From positions 1-29,718 of the IMG/VR virus record IMGVR_UViG_3300013132_000183: a stretch of DNA of 29,718 nucleotides, one strand, 5' to 3'. The position numbers and the translations under genes were made by a program. Under the pieces are notes generated by a model that was given only the letters and a program-made list of their open reading frames with translations, searched no databases and was not told the DNA's origin. How positions within the stretch are numbered: the stretch's first letter is position 1; each line of letters begins with the position of its first letter. Below, one piece after another: positions 14,865 to 22,104 of this stretch. This stretch comes from a virus.

Positions 14865-15518
14865 TCAAATCATAAAGTAGTTCCACACAGCGCAGAAGTG
14901 AATCACATTTCCTGCCATAACAAGAACATGCCATGCTGTGTGAAAGAATCTCTTGTAGTGCCACATGTAGAACACAAGTCCAAAAACATCAAGGGCACCA
15001 GAGACAATAAAAAGATCTCTAGAGTTAGCGATAGGACCCGTGCTGAAAGTTAGAAACAGCAGCGCACCGGCGACTGAAAATGCTACATAAGACGTGAGCG
15101 AACCACGCTCAGGCTGATTTCTATTTCTAGCCTTGTACGCAATTCCCCAGATGCACGCAGCCCAGACAAGAGCCAAAAGAACAACATTCCAGGGACTGGG
15201 CACACCAATCGCAAGCACAGGTGTGTAAGTTCCTGCAATTGCTGCATAGATTGCAGACTGATCAAGAAATCGAAATCTCGACTTTAGGGGTGGGCTCTCT
15301 GTGTAGTGGTAGGCAACAGAAAACAAATAGACCAAAATGTGTGCGATGCCATAAGCGAGGCCTGAGAACATGTGTGTGTCAGAGAGCGAGGCTGCCCTCC
15401 AGCACAGGGCAGACGTCATTGACACAGCGAGACCCAGCCCAAACACGTGTGTAAGGGCATTGAGAATTTCCTCGTCCCGATCACGAAGGAAACGATTTGC
15501 GAAGAAAGAGAGTCTCAT
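14865..15518 (-). CDS. HlyIII/PAQR-family seven-helix membrane protein
   Basis: 217 residues starting MRLSFFANRFLRD. Seven hydrophobic segments can be counted. Family residues are present: NALTHVFGLGL in helix 1, FSVAYHYTES after helix 2 (S-x-x-x-H), RFLDQSAIYAAIAGTYTP in helix 3, and HTAWHVLVMAGNVIHF in the last helix (H-x-x-x-H). PAQR proteins are membrane metal-dependent hydrolase-like proteins; bacterial members (YqfA, hemolysin III) have poorly known roles, perhaps in membrane lipid homeostasis. A phage copy is unusual and could alter host membrane properties. Length is normal for the family. Confidence 0.88.
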   Translation of the reverse strand: MRLSFFANRFLRDRDEEILNALTHVFGLGLAVSMTSALCWRAASLSDTHMFSGLAYGIAHILVYLFSVAYHYTESPPLKSRFRFLDQSAIYAAIAGTYTPVLAIGVPSPWNVVLLALVWAACIWGIAYKARNRNQPERGSLTSYVAFSVAGALLFLTFSTGPIANSRDLFIVSGALDVFGLVFYMWHYKRFFHTAWHVLVMAGNVIHFCAVWNYFMI

Positions 15519-15540
15519 CTAATTTTTACATTTTCTTGCT

Positions 15541-16251
15541 TCAGTGTCCGCTGTGAATCTCTCGGTAAGCGCCCACCGTGATGGGCCACAGGTCCGTGGC
15601 GATCTCCAGGCATGCCTTCGCAACCTGCTGGATCTCCCACTGCGCCCCCTCATGGGTGCGGAGATCAATGAACTTCAGGAGGTTTTGCAAATTTGTGCTC
15701 CCGTAGTACTCGGTGTAGAGGCAGTTGGGCAGCACGCCCCTTGCCTGTTCCCGGCACACACCGGCTTCAGTGAGCGCGTTGTAGAGCTGGACTGCCGAGA
15801 GGTTGTGCTCCAAATAGGCCGAGCTCGCATCGAGCTTCGAGTGCCCGTGCACGATGTGGGGATTGATGCGCTCGTTGGGATTGCTTGCCTGCCGGTTGCT
15901 CGTGTGCTGGGTGCGGAAGGCGGCAGGCTCGTAGAACCTGATGTTCTCACTCGAATATCTTTTCGAAGTTTCATTGTAGCTCCACGTGCGATGTCGATGA
16001 TGTTGACTTCGAACATACAAGGGTACTATGAATCTAAAGGTCACGACATTGTGCTCAAGTGTAGATGTGTGTTTATGAGTAATGAGATATTTGATGAGCT
16101 TCTCGTCCCGCTCGTCCAGTACATCCTTGTGTTTGCCGAAGCTCACCCGGGCGGAGTTTACCACGGTGAGGTCGGTGCCCATGTGTTGGACGTACTCGAC
16201 GGCGCCGATCCCATCGCTGTAGAGCTCGATCCGACGGGAGTACGGGGTCAC
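15541..16251 (-). CDS. thyX: Flavin-dependent thymidylate synthase ThyX
   Basis: 236 residues from the GTG at 16251, which overlaps the thioredoxin stop. It makes dTMP from dUMP using methylene-tetrahydrofolate and FAD. The ThyX motif RHR-x7-S is exact at residues 86-96 (RHRTWSYNETS), followed by KRYS. The early SARVSFGK and HTSTLEHNVVTFRF segments and the C-terminal FIDLRTHEGAQWEIQQVA also fit. It is grouped with thioredoxin and dUTPase, which supply related steps in DNA precursor synthesis. Confidence 0.96.
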   Translation of the reverse strand: MTPYSRRIELYSDGIGAVEYVQHMGTDLTVVNSARVSFGKHKDVLDERDEKLIKYLITHKHTSTLEHNVVTFRFIVPLYVRSQHHRHRTWSYNETSKRYSSENIRFYEPAAFRTQHTSNRQASNPNERINPHIVHGHSKLDASSAYLEHNLSAVQLYNALTEAGVCREQARGVLPNCLYTEYYGSTNLQNLLKFIDLRTHEGAQWEIQQVAKACLEIATDLWPITVGAYREIHSGH

Positions 16252-16562
16252 ATGTGCTCCGTGATCTTCGCCGCGAGGACCCTCTCGTTGGAGACGCCGG
16301 TCATCGTGTGGACCACCTCGCCGCCCTTGTAGAAGAGGAGGGTGGGAATGCTGCGAATCCCGCGCTCCCGGGCGAAGTCGGCGTTGTCATCCACATTGAG
16401 GGCCACGAAGTTCACGCTAGCGAACTCCTCGTCCTTTGAGAGCCCCTCGAGCCGGGGGGTCAGCATGCGGCAGGGACCGCACCAGGGCGCCCAGCAGTCC
16501 ACAATAGTCAGGTTGCTCGACGCTGCGAGCGTCTTTACATCATCGGCGTTCACATTTCTCAT
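16248..16562 (-). CDS. Thioredoxin
   Basis: 104 residues with AAGGAG before the ATG. The active site WCGPC is at residues 27-31 and the cis-proline is in SIPTLL (Pro73). Length is typical of a single-domain thioredoxin. It reduces disulfides such as that of ribonucleotide reductase; phage thioredoxins can also act in replication complexes. It overlaps the ThyX start by four bases, so the two are co-translated. Confidence 0.95.
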   Translation of the reverse strand: MRNVNADDVKTLAASSNLTIVDCWAPWCGPCRMLTPRLEGLSKDEEFASVNFVALNVDDNADFARERGIRSIPTLLFYKGGEVVHTMTGVSNERVLAAKITEHM

Positions 16563-16576
16563 GATTTCTCCTTTTG

Positions 16577-17017
16577 TCAGCTTCCCGTTGATCCAAATCC
16601 GCCGGCGCCGCGCTCAGTCTGATCCAGCGCGCTGACAGTGTCAAATGCCGCCCTTGCGACAGGTGCAAAAACAAGCTGAGCGATTCTGTCACCTCGCTTG
16701 ATTCTGAACAGTCCCTCGCCGTGGTTGAACAGGATCACCTTGACCTCACCGCGGTAGTCTGAGTCGATGGTGCCGGGCGCATTCAGTACTGCCACGCTGC
16801 TCTTTGCAGCCAGTCCAGATCGAGAGCGGACCTGCGCTTCGTATCCTTCTGGGATCGCGATCGCGATTCCGGTGCGTACCATTGCCGACTTTCCCATCCA
16901 GATTTCAACATCTTCAGCGGCATGAAGATCCATGCCGACAGATCCAGGCGTCTGGTATCGGGGAATCACAGCGTTTTCGTGCAGCTGCACAATGCGCACG
17001 CTCAAAGGACTGCTCAT
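16577..17017 (-). CDS. dut: dUTP diphosphatase
   Basis: 146 residues from the ATG at 17017, chosen for GGAG with 6-base spacing. It hydrolyses dUTP to dUMP and pyrophosphate, keeping uracil out of DNA and feeding ThyX. All five trimeric dUTPase motifs are present in order: GSVGMDLHA (25-33), RSRSGLA (64-70), [11 protein letters not shown] (82-92, catalytic Asp85 and Tyr88), RGDRIAQLV (108-116) and [10 protein letters not shown] (136-145). The 14-base gap to thioredoxin suggests one transcript. Confidence 0.96.
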   Translation of the reverse strand: MSSPLSVRIVQLHENAVIPRYQTPGSVGMDLHAAEDVEIWMGKSAMVRTGIAIAIPEGYEAQVRSRSGLAAKSSVAVLNAPGTIDSDYRGEVKVILFNHGEGLFRIKRGDRIAQLVFAPVARAAFDTVSALDQTERGAGGFGSTGS

Positions 17018-17063
17018 GTCTTTCTCCGTTCTTGATATATTATTGACGTCTAGGTCAAGCTGT

Positions 17064-17342
17064 TTACAGACAGCGCTCACTACTGATGATCACTTGCTCG
17101 TAGAGATTATGAAACAGACTGTGCGAGTCTCCCGTGTTGGGAGCGTCCGCCAGCACCCTTAGACTTCCTGTGATATCAAAGTACCCAATCGTCACAAAGT
17201 CTGGACGGTACAGTGCAAAAGCGCCCGATGTCACACTCGACTGTGCGTAAGACACAAGGCACTTTAGCTGCTCCTCAAAAGTCTGGGCCTCACCAGACAG
17301 AGATGCGCCGCACTCACCGCAGACCACGTGCTCTTTAGTCAT
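17064..17342 (-). CDS. Small hypothetical protein with N-terminal CxxC
   Basis: 92 residues starting [17 protein letters not shown]; the ATG overlaps the UvsE stop as ATGA. The single C-x-x-C could be half of a zinc site, with the terminal RCL Cys too far to judge. The middle ([20 protein letters not shown]) is beta-like. No family recognised. Confidence 0.65.
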   Translation of the reverse strand: MTKEHVVCGECGASLSGEAQTFEEQLKCLVSYAQSSVTSGAFALYRPDFVTIGYFDITGSLRVLADAPNTGDSHSLFHNLYEQVIISSERCL

Positions 17343-18286
17343 GCCGCCAAAACTCCCTTCGCGCCAAAGTCCTTGATGTACTTAAATAGCGCCCTCTCCT
17401 TCGCTTTTGCCTCGAGCATCACGTCGACGCCGCTGGCAAACTCAGGGAAGGGCTTGAAGTAGTAGTCGCTGTGCGCGTTCTCTGCGACAGTGCTGTCCTC
17501 GTACAGCCGCTTGGAGTTCGAGTGGTGGCACACGGGCCGGATGCCCTTGGGCCAGGAAGCCTTGGCCATCTCGAACGCCTCCTGGGGCGTGCTGTCCTGG
17601 GGACCGAGCTCGTCGTGGTGGGAGTCCCAGACGATGGGCACACCGACGCGCTTGAAGACGCCCTCGTACAGCATCTTGGAGGAGTAGAGGCTGCGCTTGT
17701 CGTCGTTCTCCACGGTGAGCCGGGAGCGGACGGACTCGGACAGGCCCTCGAAGTTGCGGCACCAGCGCTCCATGCTGGCCTCGGGTGAGCCGTAGGAGGC
17801 GCCGATGTGGATGTTGATCTTGCTCCAGTGATCGCGCGGCATGCCCAGCAGGTCGAAGATCTTGCCGTGCATCTCGAGGTCTACGTAGGAGTTGTCCACC
17901 ACCTTCTGCTTGGGGGAGGTGAGGATGTTGAAGGGGCCGGGGTGGAACGAGAGCCGTTGGCCACCGTCGCGTGCCAACTTGCCGGCGTGTGCGAGGGCCT
18001 TGGCGATCCGCTCGAAGTCCGGGAGCTGCTCGAGCGCGTACTCGGAGCCCCAGGGGAACAGGCATGAGGTGATGCGGAACGCCTTGATCCCCATGCTGTT
18101 GTTCCACTTGATCACCCGGGCGAGGTCGGTCACGTTCTGCAGGGCGAGCTTCGAGGCGCCGGGGAGGCCCTGCTTGTCGAAGGTGCGGCGGATCATGCCA
18201 CGGGAGCACTGCACCTTGTCCTTGGACTCCTGCAGTTCCATGTTGATGCACGCGTAGCCGAGCCGAATGTCGTTGTTGCTTGTCAC
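17339..18286 (-). CDS. uvsE: UV damage endonuclease UvsE/UVDE
   Basis: 315 residues from the GTG at 18286 with GAGGG upstream. UVDE nicks DNA 5' of UV photoproducts and starts an alternative excision repair. Family features: N-terminal RLGYACINMEL, FRITSCLFPWGSEY, RLSFHPGPFNILTSP, KINIHIGASYGSPEASMERW, RLTVENDDKRSLYSS, VPIVWDSHHDEL, IRPVCHHSNSKR. The His, Glu and Asp residues in these TIM-barrel segments are the metal ligands. Length is normal. It could protect virion or replicating DNA in sunlit waters. Confidence 0.95.
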   Translation of the reverse strand: MTSNNDIRLGYACINMELQESKDKVQCSRGMIRRTFDKQGLPGASKLALQNVTDLARVIKWNNSMGIKAFRITSCLFPWGSEYALEQLPDFERIAKALAHAGKLARDGGQRLSFHPGPFNILTSPKQKVVDNSYVDLEMHGKIFDLLGMPRDHWSKINIHIGASYGSPEASMERWCRNFEGLSESVRSRLTVENDDKRSLYSSKMLYEGVFKRVGVPIVWDSHHDELGPQDSTPQEAFEMAKASWPKGIRPVCHHSNSKRLYEDSTVAENAHSDYYFKPFPEFASGVDVMLEAKAKERALFKYIKDFGAKGVLAA

Positions 18287-18293
18287 AGTGCCC

Positions 18294-18539
18294 TCAGATC
18301 CTGCTCATGCGAATTGCTTGAGCAAGGTTTTGTGTGTAGAATGAGTTGAAGTCGTCCACCTCGGGCCTGTCAGGCCGGCTGCCGTGCACCTTGAAGGTGT
18401 CAGTGGTGTCACCGCTCTTGTAGAAAGAGATCGTGCCGCGCCCGGAGATGCTAATCCAGCACTCATAGTCTTCCGATTGGGTCTGGGGAAGAAAGCCGCT
18501 CTTGAGCAGCTTATTTTGTGCACGACTGACAGAAAACAT
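18294..18539 (-). CDS. Conserved small phage protein
   Basis: 81 residues starting MFSVSRAQNKLL; the ATG overlaps the upstream stop as TGATG. The centre DYECWISISGRGTISFYKSG is beta-rich. The end, DRPEVDDFNSFYTQNLAQAI, is a pattern I recognise from other phages with no assigned role. Confidence 0.7.
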   Translation of the reverse strand: MFSVSRAQNKLLKSGFLPQTQSEDYECWISISGRGTISFYKSGDTTDTFKVHGSRPDRPEVDDFNSFYTQNLAQAIRMSRI

Positions 18540-18766
18540 CAGTTCATCTCATGCTTATCGAGCGATCCGCCGTTGAGGTGCCACAGGCGCTCCTGGCCCA
18601 CCCTGCTCAGGAGAAGCCAGGTGTTCCCGTGCTCGTCTCGGGTCTTGATCAGGTCACCCCGGTCGAACAGGGCGTGGGCGAGAAGGCGTTCATCCTCGCT
18701 AAAGTTTCCCTCGTTCACGCGAGTGTGACACCCGATCATCCGAAGAATTGTGTGCTCTGTGCTCAT
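18539..18766 (-). CDS. Small protein, possible winged-helix
   Basis: 75 residues from the ATG at 18766, chosen for GAGGT 6 bases upstream. It reads MSTEHTILRMIGCHTRVNEG, FSEDERLLAHALFDRGDLIK, and DEHGNTWLLLSRVGQERL. The helix-turn-helix followed by a two-strand wing is suggestive of a small winged-helix DNA-binding protein, but this is a judgement from pattern only. A 77-base gap upstream (18767-18843) has no gene; it holds TAAGAT and a short CACAC/GTGTG inverted repeat. Confidence 0.55.
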   Translation of the reverse strand: MSTEHTILRMIGCHTRVNEGNFSEDERLLAHALFDRGDLIKTRDEHGNTWLLLSRVGQERLWHLNGGSLDKHEMN

Positions 18767-18843
18767 GTTGTTACCTCTCTTTGTGGGGGCGAAGTTGCGC
18801 CACACACCACAATCTTACCACACTCGACGGTGTGTTGCACGGC

Positions 18844-19113
18844 TCAGAAGACCTTTGTGCTTCTCCTCGTCTTCTTCTCCCTGACCTTCCGCCTCGTCTT
18901 CTTCTTCACGTCCTCAATCGGCTTCTTTGACAGCTGCTCGCCTGTCATGAACCTGTGCTTCTGATCAGTTGAGTCGTACACATCAATTGCGGTGTCGAAC
19001 CCCTCCTTCTCGAAGAAGCCCACAACCCTACCCATCCTGGACAGGCCGTCCTTGAGCACAAACCACACGGTGTCACCAACGCTAAAGTCTCCAAGCTTCC
19101 CAGATTCAGACAT
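18844..19113 (-). CDS. GDLV/SH3-like family protein with very basic tail
   Basis: 89 residues from the ATG at 19113, supported by a strong GGAGGA site; the long upstream open frame is a shadow of the hydroxylase gene. The core FSVGDTVWFVLKDGLSRMGR, VVGFFEKEG, HRFMTGEQLSKKP fits the family. The last 22 residues are nearly all Lys/Arg (KKKTRRKVREKKTRRSTK), typical of nucleic-acid binding. It overlaps the hydroxylase stop by 8 bases. Confidence 0.75.
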   Translation of the reverse strand: MSESGKLGDFSVGDTVWFVLKDGLSRMGRVVGFFEKEGFDTAIDVYDSTDQKHRFMTGEQLSKKPIEDVKKKTRRKVREKKTRRSTKVF

Positions 19114-19912
19114 TGTCTCTCCTCCGGAGGTCACTAATGCACCTCCTAATCTCGCTGTACATGTGATGGACTGAGTCTGCCTTGAACAGGCGACGATGCA
19201 TGTGCATCGTGTCGTATTGAGCCCGCACCACAGCGTCGGGGGAAAAGGGCTCACACGGAATTTTATCGATCCCAGACAGCTCACCTGCGGAGCTGAGAAG
19301 CCCTGCACCGAAGGCCCTGGTTTGTCCCTGTTCGCACACGAGCCCGAACTCAACCGAATACCAATACAACCTCTCAAGACAGCACAGAGACTCATCTGGG
19401 AGCACCCGCGCTGCTTCTCCGATCTCTCGGTTCAGAGCACAGTAGTCACTATCAAAGAACATCACAACGTGGCCAATGAGCTCGTGCACAATGTCTGGCT
19501 CCGGAGTGTACAGCGGCACAGAGTGGTGCCTGATGTACTGCGTGCACAGCATGCGGCCCTCGGCGAGGGCGGACAGGAACACTCGCGGTGAGACGAGACC
19601 CTCGACCGGAACAAGTCTAAAACCTGTCTGGCGCTCAATTCTTCTGCTCACGTCTGACAACTGTGGAATCCTTGTGGTGCTCAGCTGGGCTATCGGCCTC
19701 GTCTGAAGAAACACATCACACGCAAACTCAGCGTGGAGGGGAGCTAGAATTCTATTCACATCCTGCCACACTTTGTGCTCGTCAGATGTGTACTCGACAG
19801 TGGGAATAGGGCTGGATTCGCGCCAGGTTTGAGCTTCTGCCGCTATCTTGTCCCTGCGCTGCCGATACTCTGGATCGTGAAATCCAGGATGGTCTACATC
19901 AAGCACGCACAA
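19106..19912 (-). CDS. phhA: Phenylalanine-4-hydroxylase-like aromatic amino acid hydroxylase
   Basis: 268 residues, close to bacterial PhhA (about 260-300). The family converts Phe to Tyr with O2, a pterin cofactor and one Fe(II). The iron triad is intact: His143 and His148 in PDIVHELIGHVVMF and Glu188 in YWYSVEFGL. Other family segments: HPGFHDPEYRQRRDKIA at the N-terminus, GFRLVPVEGLVSPRVFLSAL, GRMLCTQYIRHHSVPLYTPE, and AFGAGLLSSAGEL. The start is uncertain: the first in-frame codons are TTG (19912) and GTG (19906), with no ATG and only weak ribosome sites. A phage copy is rare. It could change host amino acid pools or supply Tyr. No pterin synthesis gene is nearby. Confidence 0.92.
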   Translation of the reverse strand: MCVLDVDHPGFHDPEYRQRRDKIAAEAQTWRESSPIPTVEYTSDEHKVWQDVNRILAPLHAEFACDVFLQTRPIAQLSTTRIPQLSDVSRRIERQTGFRLVPVEGLVSPRVFLSALAEGRMLCTQYIRHHSVPLYTPEPDIVHELIGHVVMFFDSDYCALNREIGEAARVLPDESLCCLERLYWYSVEFGLVCEQGQTRAFGAGLLSSAGELSGIDKIPCEPFSPDAVVRAQYDTMHMHRRLFKADSVHHMYSEIRRCISDLRRRDNV

Positions 19913-19941
19913 GTGTACTCAGAGATCTCCCACTGTACAGC

Positions 19942-20634
19942 TCAGTACTTCGCTTTGGCGGCCGGATCCCAGGCGCTGGGAATGGGCTTACCATCTCGCC
20001 ACGTCTTATCGCACTCGGTCTTCAGGCCCAGCTGAGTGCAGCCGTACTCGAGGACGACGTGCTTCCAGATCTGGTACCCAGGATCGCTGGGCTTCTGCCC
20101 GTTGGTCTGCCTATGGGCCCAGATGTGCTGGATTGGCATGCCCCGCTTTCTGCCCTCCTCGACGAGGTACTTGAGTGCAGCCCGTGAGGTCTCAATCGCG
20201 AGATCGTCAAAGGGTGTGGGAGTGCCTCCCCACGTGCTCTTGATGTCCTCCCTGATGGGAGTTGTGGGATCATCGGCCCTGCCTGGGTACTGCCCCTCGA
20301 TCTCGAGGCCCAGGGTGAACGCGTTGAGCTCATTCCCATGGTACATGTACCACTCAAGAGGAAATGCGGTCGCGAAGACACCGTCCCTGAAGGCGACTGC
20401 GTGGCAGGGCACACCCAGCGCGCGGCGGTGGCGCTTGTTCAGGTCGTTGGTAGGTCCGAACACGCAGGCTGTCTGATGAATTCCGATGCCCGTCACTGTC
20501 TTTGGATCCCTCACGACGACCTTGCCCGCCTTCACCAGCGCGATGTTCACACGCTTGCCGTCTGCGCCTGTCTTCGGTGCCGGTGGGTTCTTCTGCTCTC
20601 CGCAGAGGTCTAAGTGTCTAATTGCTGCTGTCAT
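19942..20634 (-). CDS. N-acetylmuramoyl-L-alanine amidase, probable endolysin
   Basis: 230 residues with AGGAG before the ATG. It cleaves the amide bond between muramic acid and the stem peptide of peptidoglycan. The amidase_2/PGRP zinc ligands and catalytic residues can be placed: His53 in GIHQTACVFG, Glu111 or Glu113 in LGLEIEGQ, His174 in IWAHRQTNGQKPSDPG (with Lys181 and Asp184-Pro185). No signal peptide is present, so it needs a holin-like partner to reach the wall. The next gene downstream of its promoter side encodes a one-helix membrane protein that may serve in lysis. Confidence 0.88.
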   Translation of the reverse strand: MTAAIRHLDLCGEQKNPPAPKTGADGKRVNIALVKAGKVVVRDPKTVTGIGIHQTACVFGPTNDLNKRHRRALGVPCHAVAFRDGVFATAFPLEWYMYHGNELNAFTLGLEIEGQYPGRADDPTTPIREDIKSTWGGTPTPFDDLAIETSRAALKYLVEEGRKRGMPIQHIWAHRQTNGQKPSDPGYQIWKHVVLEYGCTQLGLKTECDKTWRDGKPIPSAWDPAAKAKY

Positions 20635-21119
20635 GGTGTCTCTCCTGGTGAGGTTTCAGTCGACATCTCAACTGGGTGTCTACTGGAAATTCTGCCAAGT
20701 GCCTCATTGAGGGGCACTAGATCGGGCATTCTTGAACTCCCGAGGGTCCTTGTGCCGCCAGAGATTGAACTCGGCCGAGAGCGCTCTGCTTCCATGACTC
20801 GACCGGTGTAGTCCAGACGTGCCTGTATGACAGACAGCACAATCCTGATGTCGTTCATGTCCTCTGCCGCCCTCAGCTCCGCGGAACGCGCCATGCGGTC
20901 TGCCTCAAGGACACGATCCCTGAGAGCTGTGATCTCTGACTCAAGGCTCTCAACCGAACCCCTGATCTCCCGTGCATCACGGTCGCGATCTGTCATGGCA
21001 AAAGTGAATGCCCAGCTCAGCGCGCCTGAGAGCATGCCTATGATTCCGGCGAGGGCGACGAGGGTCTTCCAGATCTTGTCGATCTTCTGGGAGAAGTCTG
21101 GGCTCGAGGTCTTGGTCAT
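20631..21119 (-). CDS. One-helix membrane protein with coiled coil, possible spanin or holin
   Basis: 162 residues starting MTKTSSPDFSQKIDK. One transmembrane helix at about residues 17-42 (LVALAGIIGMLSGALSWAF) is followed by a long coiled coil (DRDAREIRGSVESLESEI onward to about 112) and a Ser/Pro-rich tail. The single N-terminal membrane helix with a periplasmic coiled coil is the layout of inner-membrane spanins. It overlaps the amidase gene by four bases, which supports a lysis role. No outer spanin was found beside it. Confidence 0.6.
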   Translation of the reverse strand: MTKTSSPDFSQKIDKIWKTLVALAGIIGMLSGALSWAFTFAMTDRDRDAREIRGSVESLESEITALRDRVLEADRMARSAELRAAEDMNDIRIVLSVIQARLDYTGRVMEAERSRPSSISGGTRTLGSSRMPDLVPLNEALGRISSRHPVEMSTETSPGETP

Positions 21120-21643
21120 CTGACGACCCTAAGCGACCTCTTTCTCCCCTCAGACATTGATTCATCTGCCTTTTGACGCCAAGAGTCCGACATGCTGTCA
21201 GAGGTGATCGGTCCGCCAGCCGCCCACGTGTAGCAGCTTCGAGCGCTGTGGCACTTGAAGTGGTGCATCCAGCAGTATCCGAGGCTCTGCCACGGCTTTC
21301 CCTCCGATATCGCTGCAGAGATCTCATCTTGGGGCATAATCTCACCGGGCATGCACTCCTGCATCTTTGGTGAGATGTCGAATGCCGCGCAGGAGCCGCA
21401 CCTTGACTGCTTCGCAACATCAGGAGTGGTGCCCCAGTGATCGGCGAGGTGCTCCCAGTACTCCTCGTCCGCGAGATTAAGAGGACCGTACTCAATGTGC
21501 TCGGCCTTGATTGCAGCATTTCGATTTCTAGTGTTGAGCTCTAAGTTCTGAGTGGCAGCTGGGCAAGCTCCCTCCATCTCCTCCGCCTCACGAATGATCC
21601 GCTTGATGGCCTCCCTGAGGAGCTTGGCGTCCTTTGTGCTCAT
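21116..21643 (-). CDS. Conserved Cys-rich phage protein with tag-type N-terminus
   Basis: 175 residues from the ATG at 21643. The N-terminus STKDAKLLREAIKRIIREAE is the shared tag peptide. The body has GACPAATQNLELNTRNRNAA, YGPLNLADEEYWEHLADHW, RCGSCAAFDISPKMQECMPG, LGYCWMHHFKCHSARSCYTW and AAGGPITSD. I recognise this Cys-rich order from many marine phage genomes, where it is hypothetical. Seven cysteines plus histidines suggest metal binding. Its place at the end of the virion block and the tag suggest a packaged protein. Confidence 0.75.
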   Translation of the reverse strand: MSTKDAKLLREAIKRIIREAEEMEGACPAATQNLELNTRNRNAAIKAEHIEYGPLNLADEEYWEHLADHWGTTPDVAKQSRCGSCAAFDISPKMQECMPGEIMPQDEISAAISEGKPWQSLGYCWMHHFKCHSARSCYTWAAGGPITSDSMSDSWRQKADESMSEGRKRSLRVVR

Positions 21644-21668
21644 GTTTAACACTCACGTCTCCACGCAG

Positions 21669-21694
21669 CCTGCAGCCGCGACCTGCAGCCGCGA
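21669..21694. repeat. Two tandem 13-bp repeats in the 5' leader
   Basis: CCTGCAGCCGCGA occurs twice back to back, with no gap, in the untranslated leader of the gene at 21116-21643. It may be a regulatory site or a recent slippage event. Each unit contains a PstI-type CTGCAG palindrome. Confidence 0.7.
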
Positions 21695-21699
21695 CATGA

Positions 21700-21711
21700 G
21701 TAAATATGTTG
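21700..21711 (-). promoter_or_regulatory. Candidate promoter element, 12-bp motif shared with 27.9 kb
   Basis: The plus-strand 12-mer GTAAATATGTTG here is repeated exactly at 27873-27884. Its core TAAATATG recurs at 25418-25425. On the minus strand this reads CATATTTA. All three lie upstream of genes of the virion block, 25-60 bases before a start codon. A late-promoter role is inferred. Confidence 0.4.
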
Positions 21712-21735
21712 AGCAGTGTCAGTGTTATAAAAGCA

Positions 21736-21764
21736 TTTCGGCCCGGTCAAAGACCGGGCCGAAA
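21736..21764 (-). terminator. Strong intrinsic terminator after the gene at 21800-22009
   Basis: TTTCGGCCCGGTC (21736-21748) and GACCGGGCCGAAA (21752-21764) form a perfect 13-bp stem with a three-base loop. On the minus strand it is followed by TGCTTTTATAAC. It lies 35 bases after the stop of the gene at 21800, and ahead of a fresh promoter-like motif for the lysis segment. It is the clearest transcription boundary in the window. Confidence 0.85.
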
Positions 21765-21799
21765 CCTCTAACACAAGAGAATGTTAGAACTTACCTGAT

Positions 21800-22009
21800 T
21801 CAGTCCTCGATGGTCTCTGCGAGGAAGCTCTGGAGCGCGCGCGCCTCCTTCACGGTGAGGGTGAGCGACACCGACGGCACACTGTAGCCACTCTCATCCC
21901 GGCGCGTGTTGATCGTGACCGAGTTGCAACCTGCCTGCTTCGAGACGTTGTCACGACGAACGGTGTAGCTGTAGCGCGAGATGTTCTTGGTACGGGTGAA
22001 GTTGTTCAT
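21800..22009 (-). CDS. Small conserved phage protein
   Basis: 69 residues from the ATG at 22009 (AAAGGAG with 7-base spacing). It reads MNNFTRTKNISRYSYTVRRD, CNSVTINTRRDESGYSVPSV, SLTLTVKEARALQSFLAETI. The 'VSLTLTVKEARALQSFL' end is a pattern I recognise in other phages, without a known role. The gene stands alone between the terminator and a 95-base leader. Confidence 0.75.
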   Translation of the reverse strand: MNNFTRTKNISRYSYTVRRDNVSKQAGCNSVTINTRRDESGYSVPSVSLTLTVKEARALQSFLAETIED

Positions 22010-22104
22010 TCTGTATCTCCTTTGATTTCCAGGTTTGTTTTCCTGTCCTGGTTGAATCAATATTAGTCAAGGAGCCCCCCATGTACAAGGATTTTTTCGT
22101 CGTA

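Noticed and set aside
15544-16332. A 262-codon plus-strand open frame.
   Set aside because: It is antisense to thyX and thioredoxin, both certain, and reads as a composition artefact.
17442-18251. A 269-codon minus-strand frame overlapping the UV endonuclease gene.
   Set aside because: Its Arg/Ala/Pro/Gly-rich, low-complexity translation is a shadow of uvsE, which has full family motifs in the other frame.
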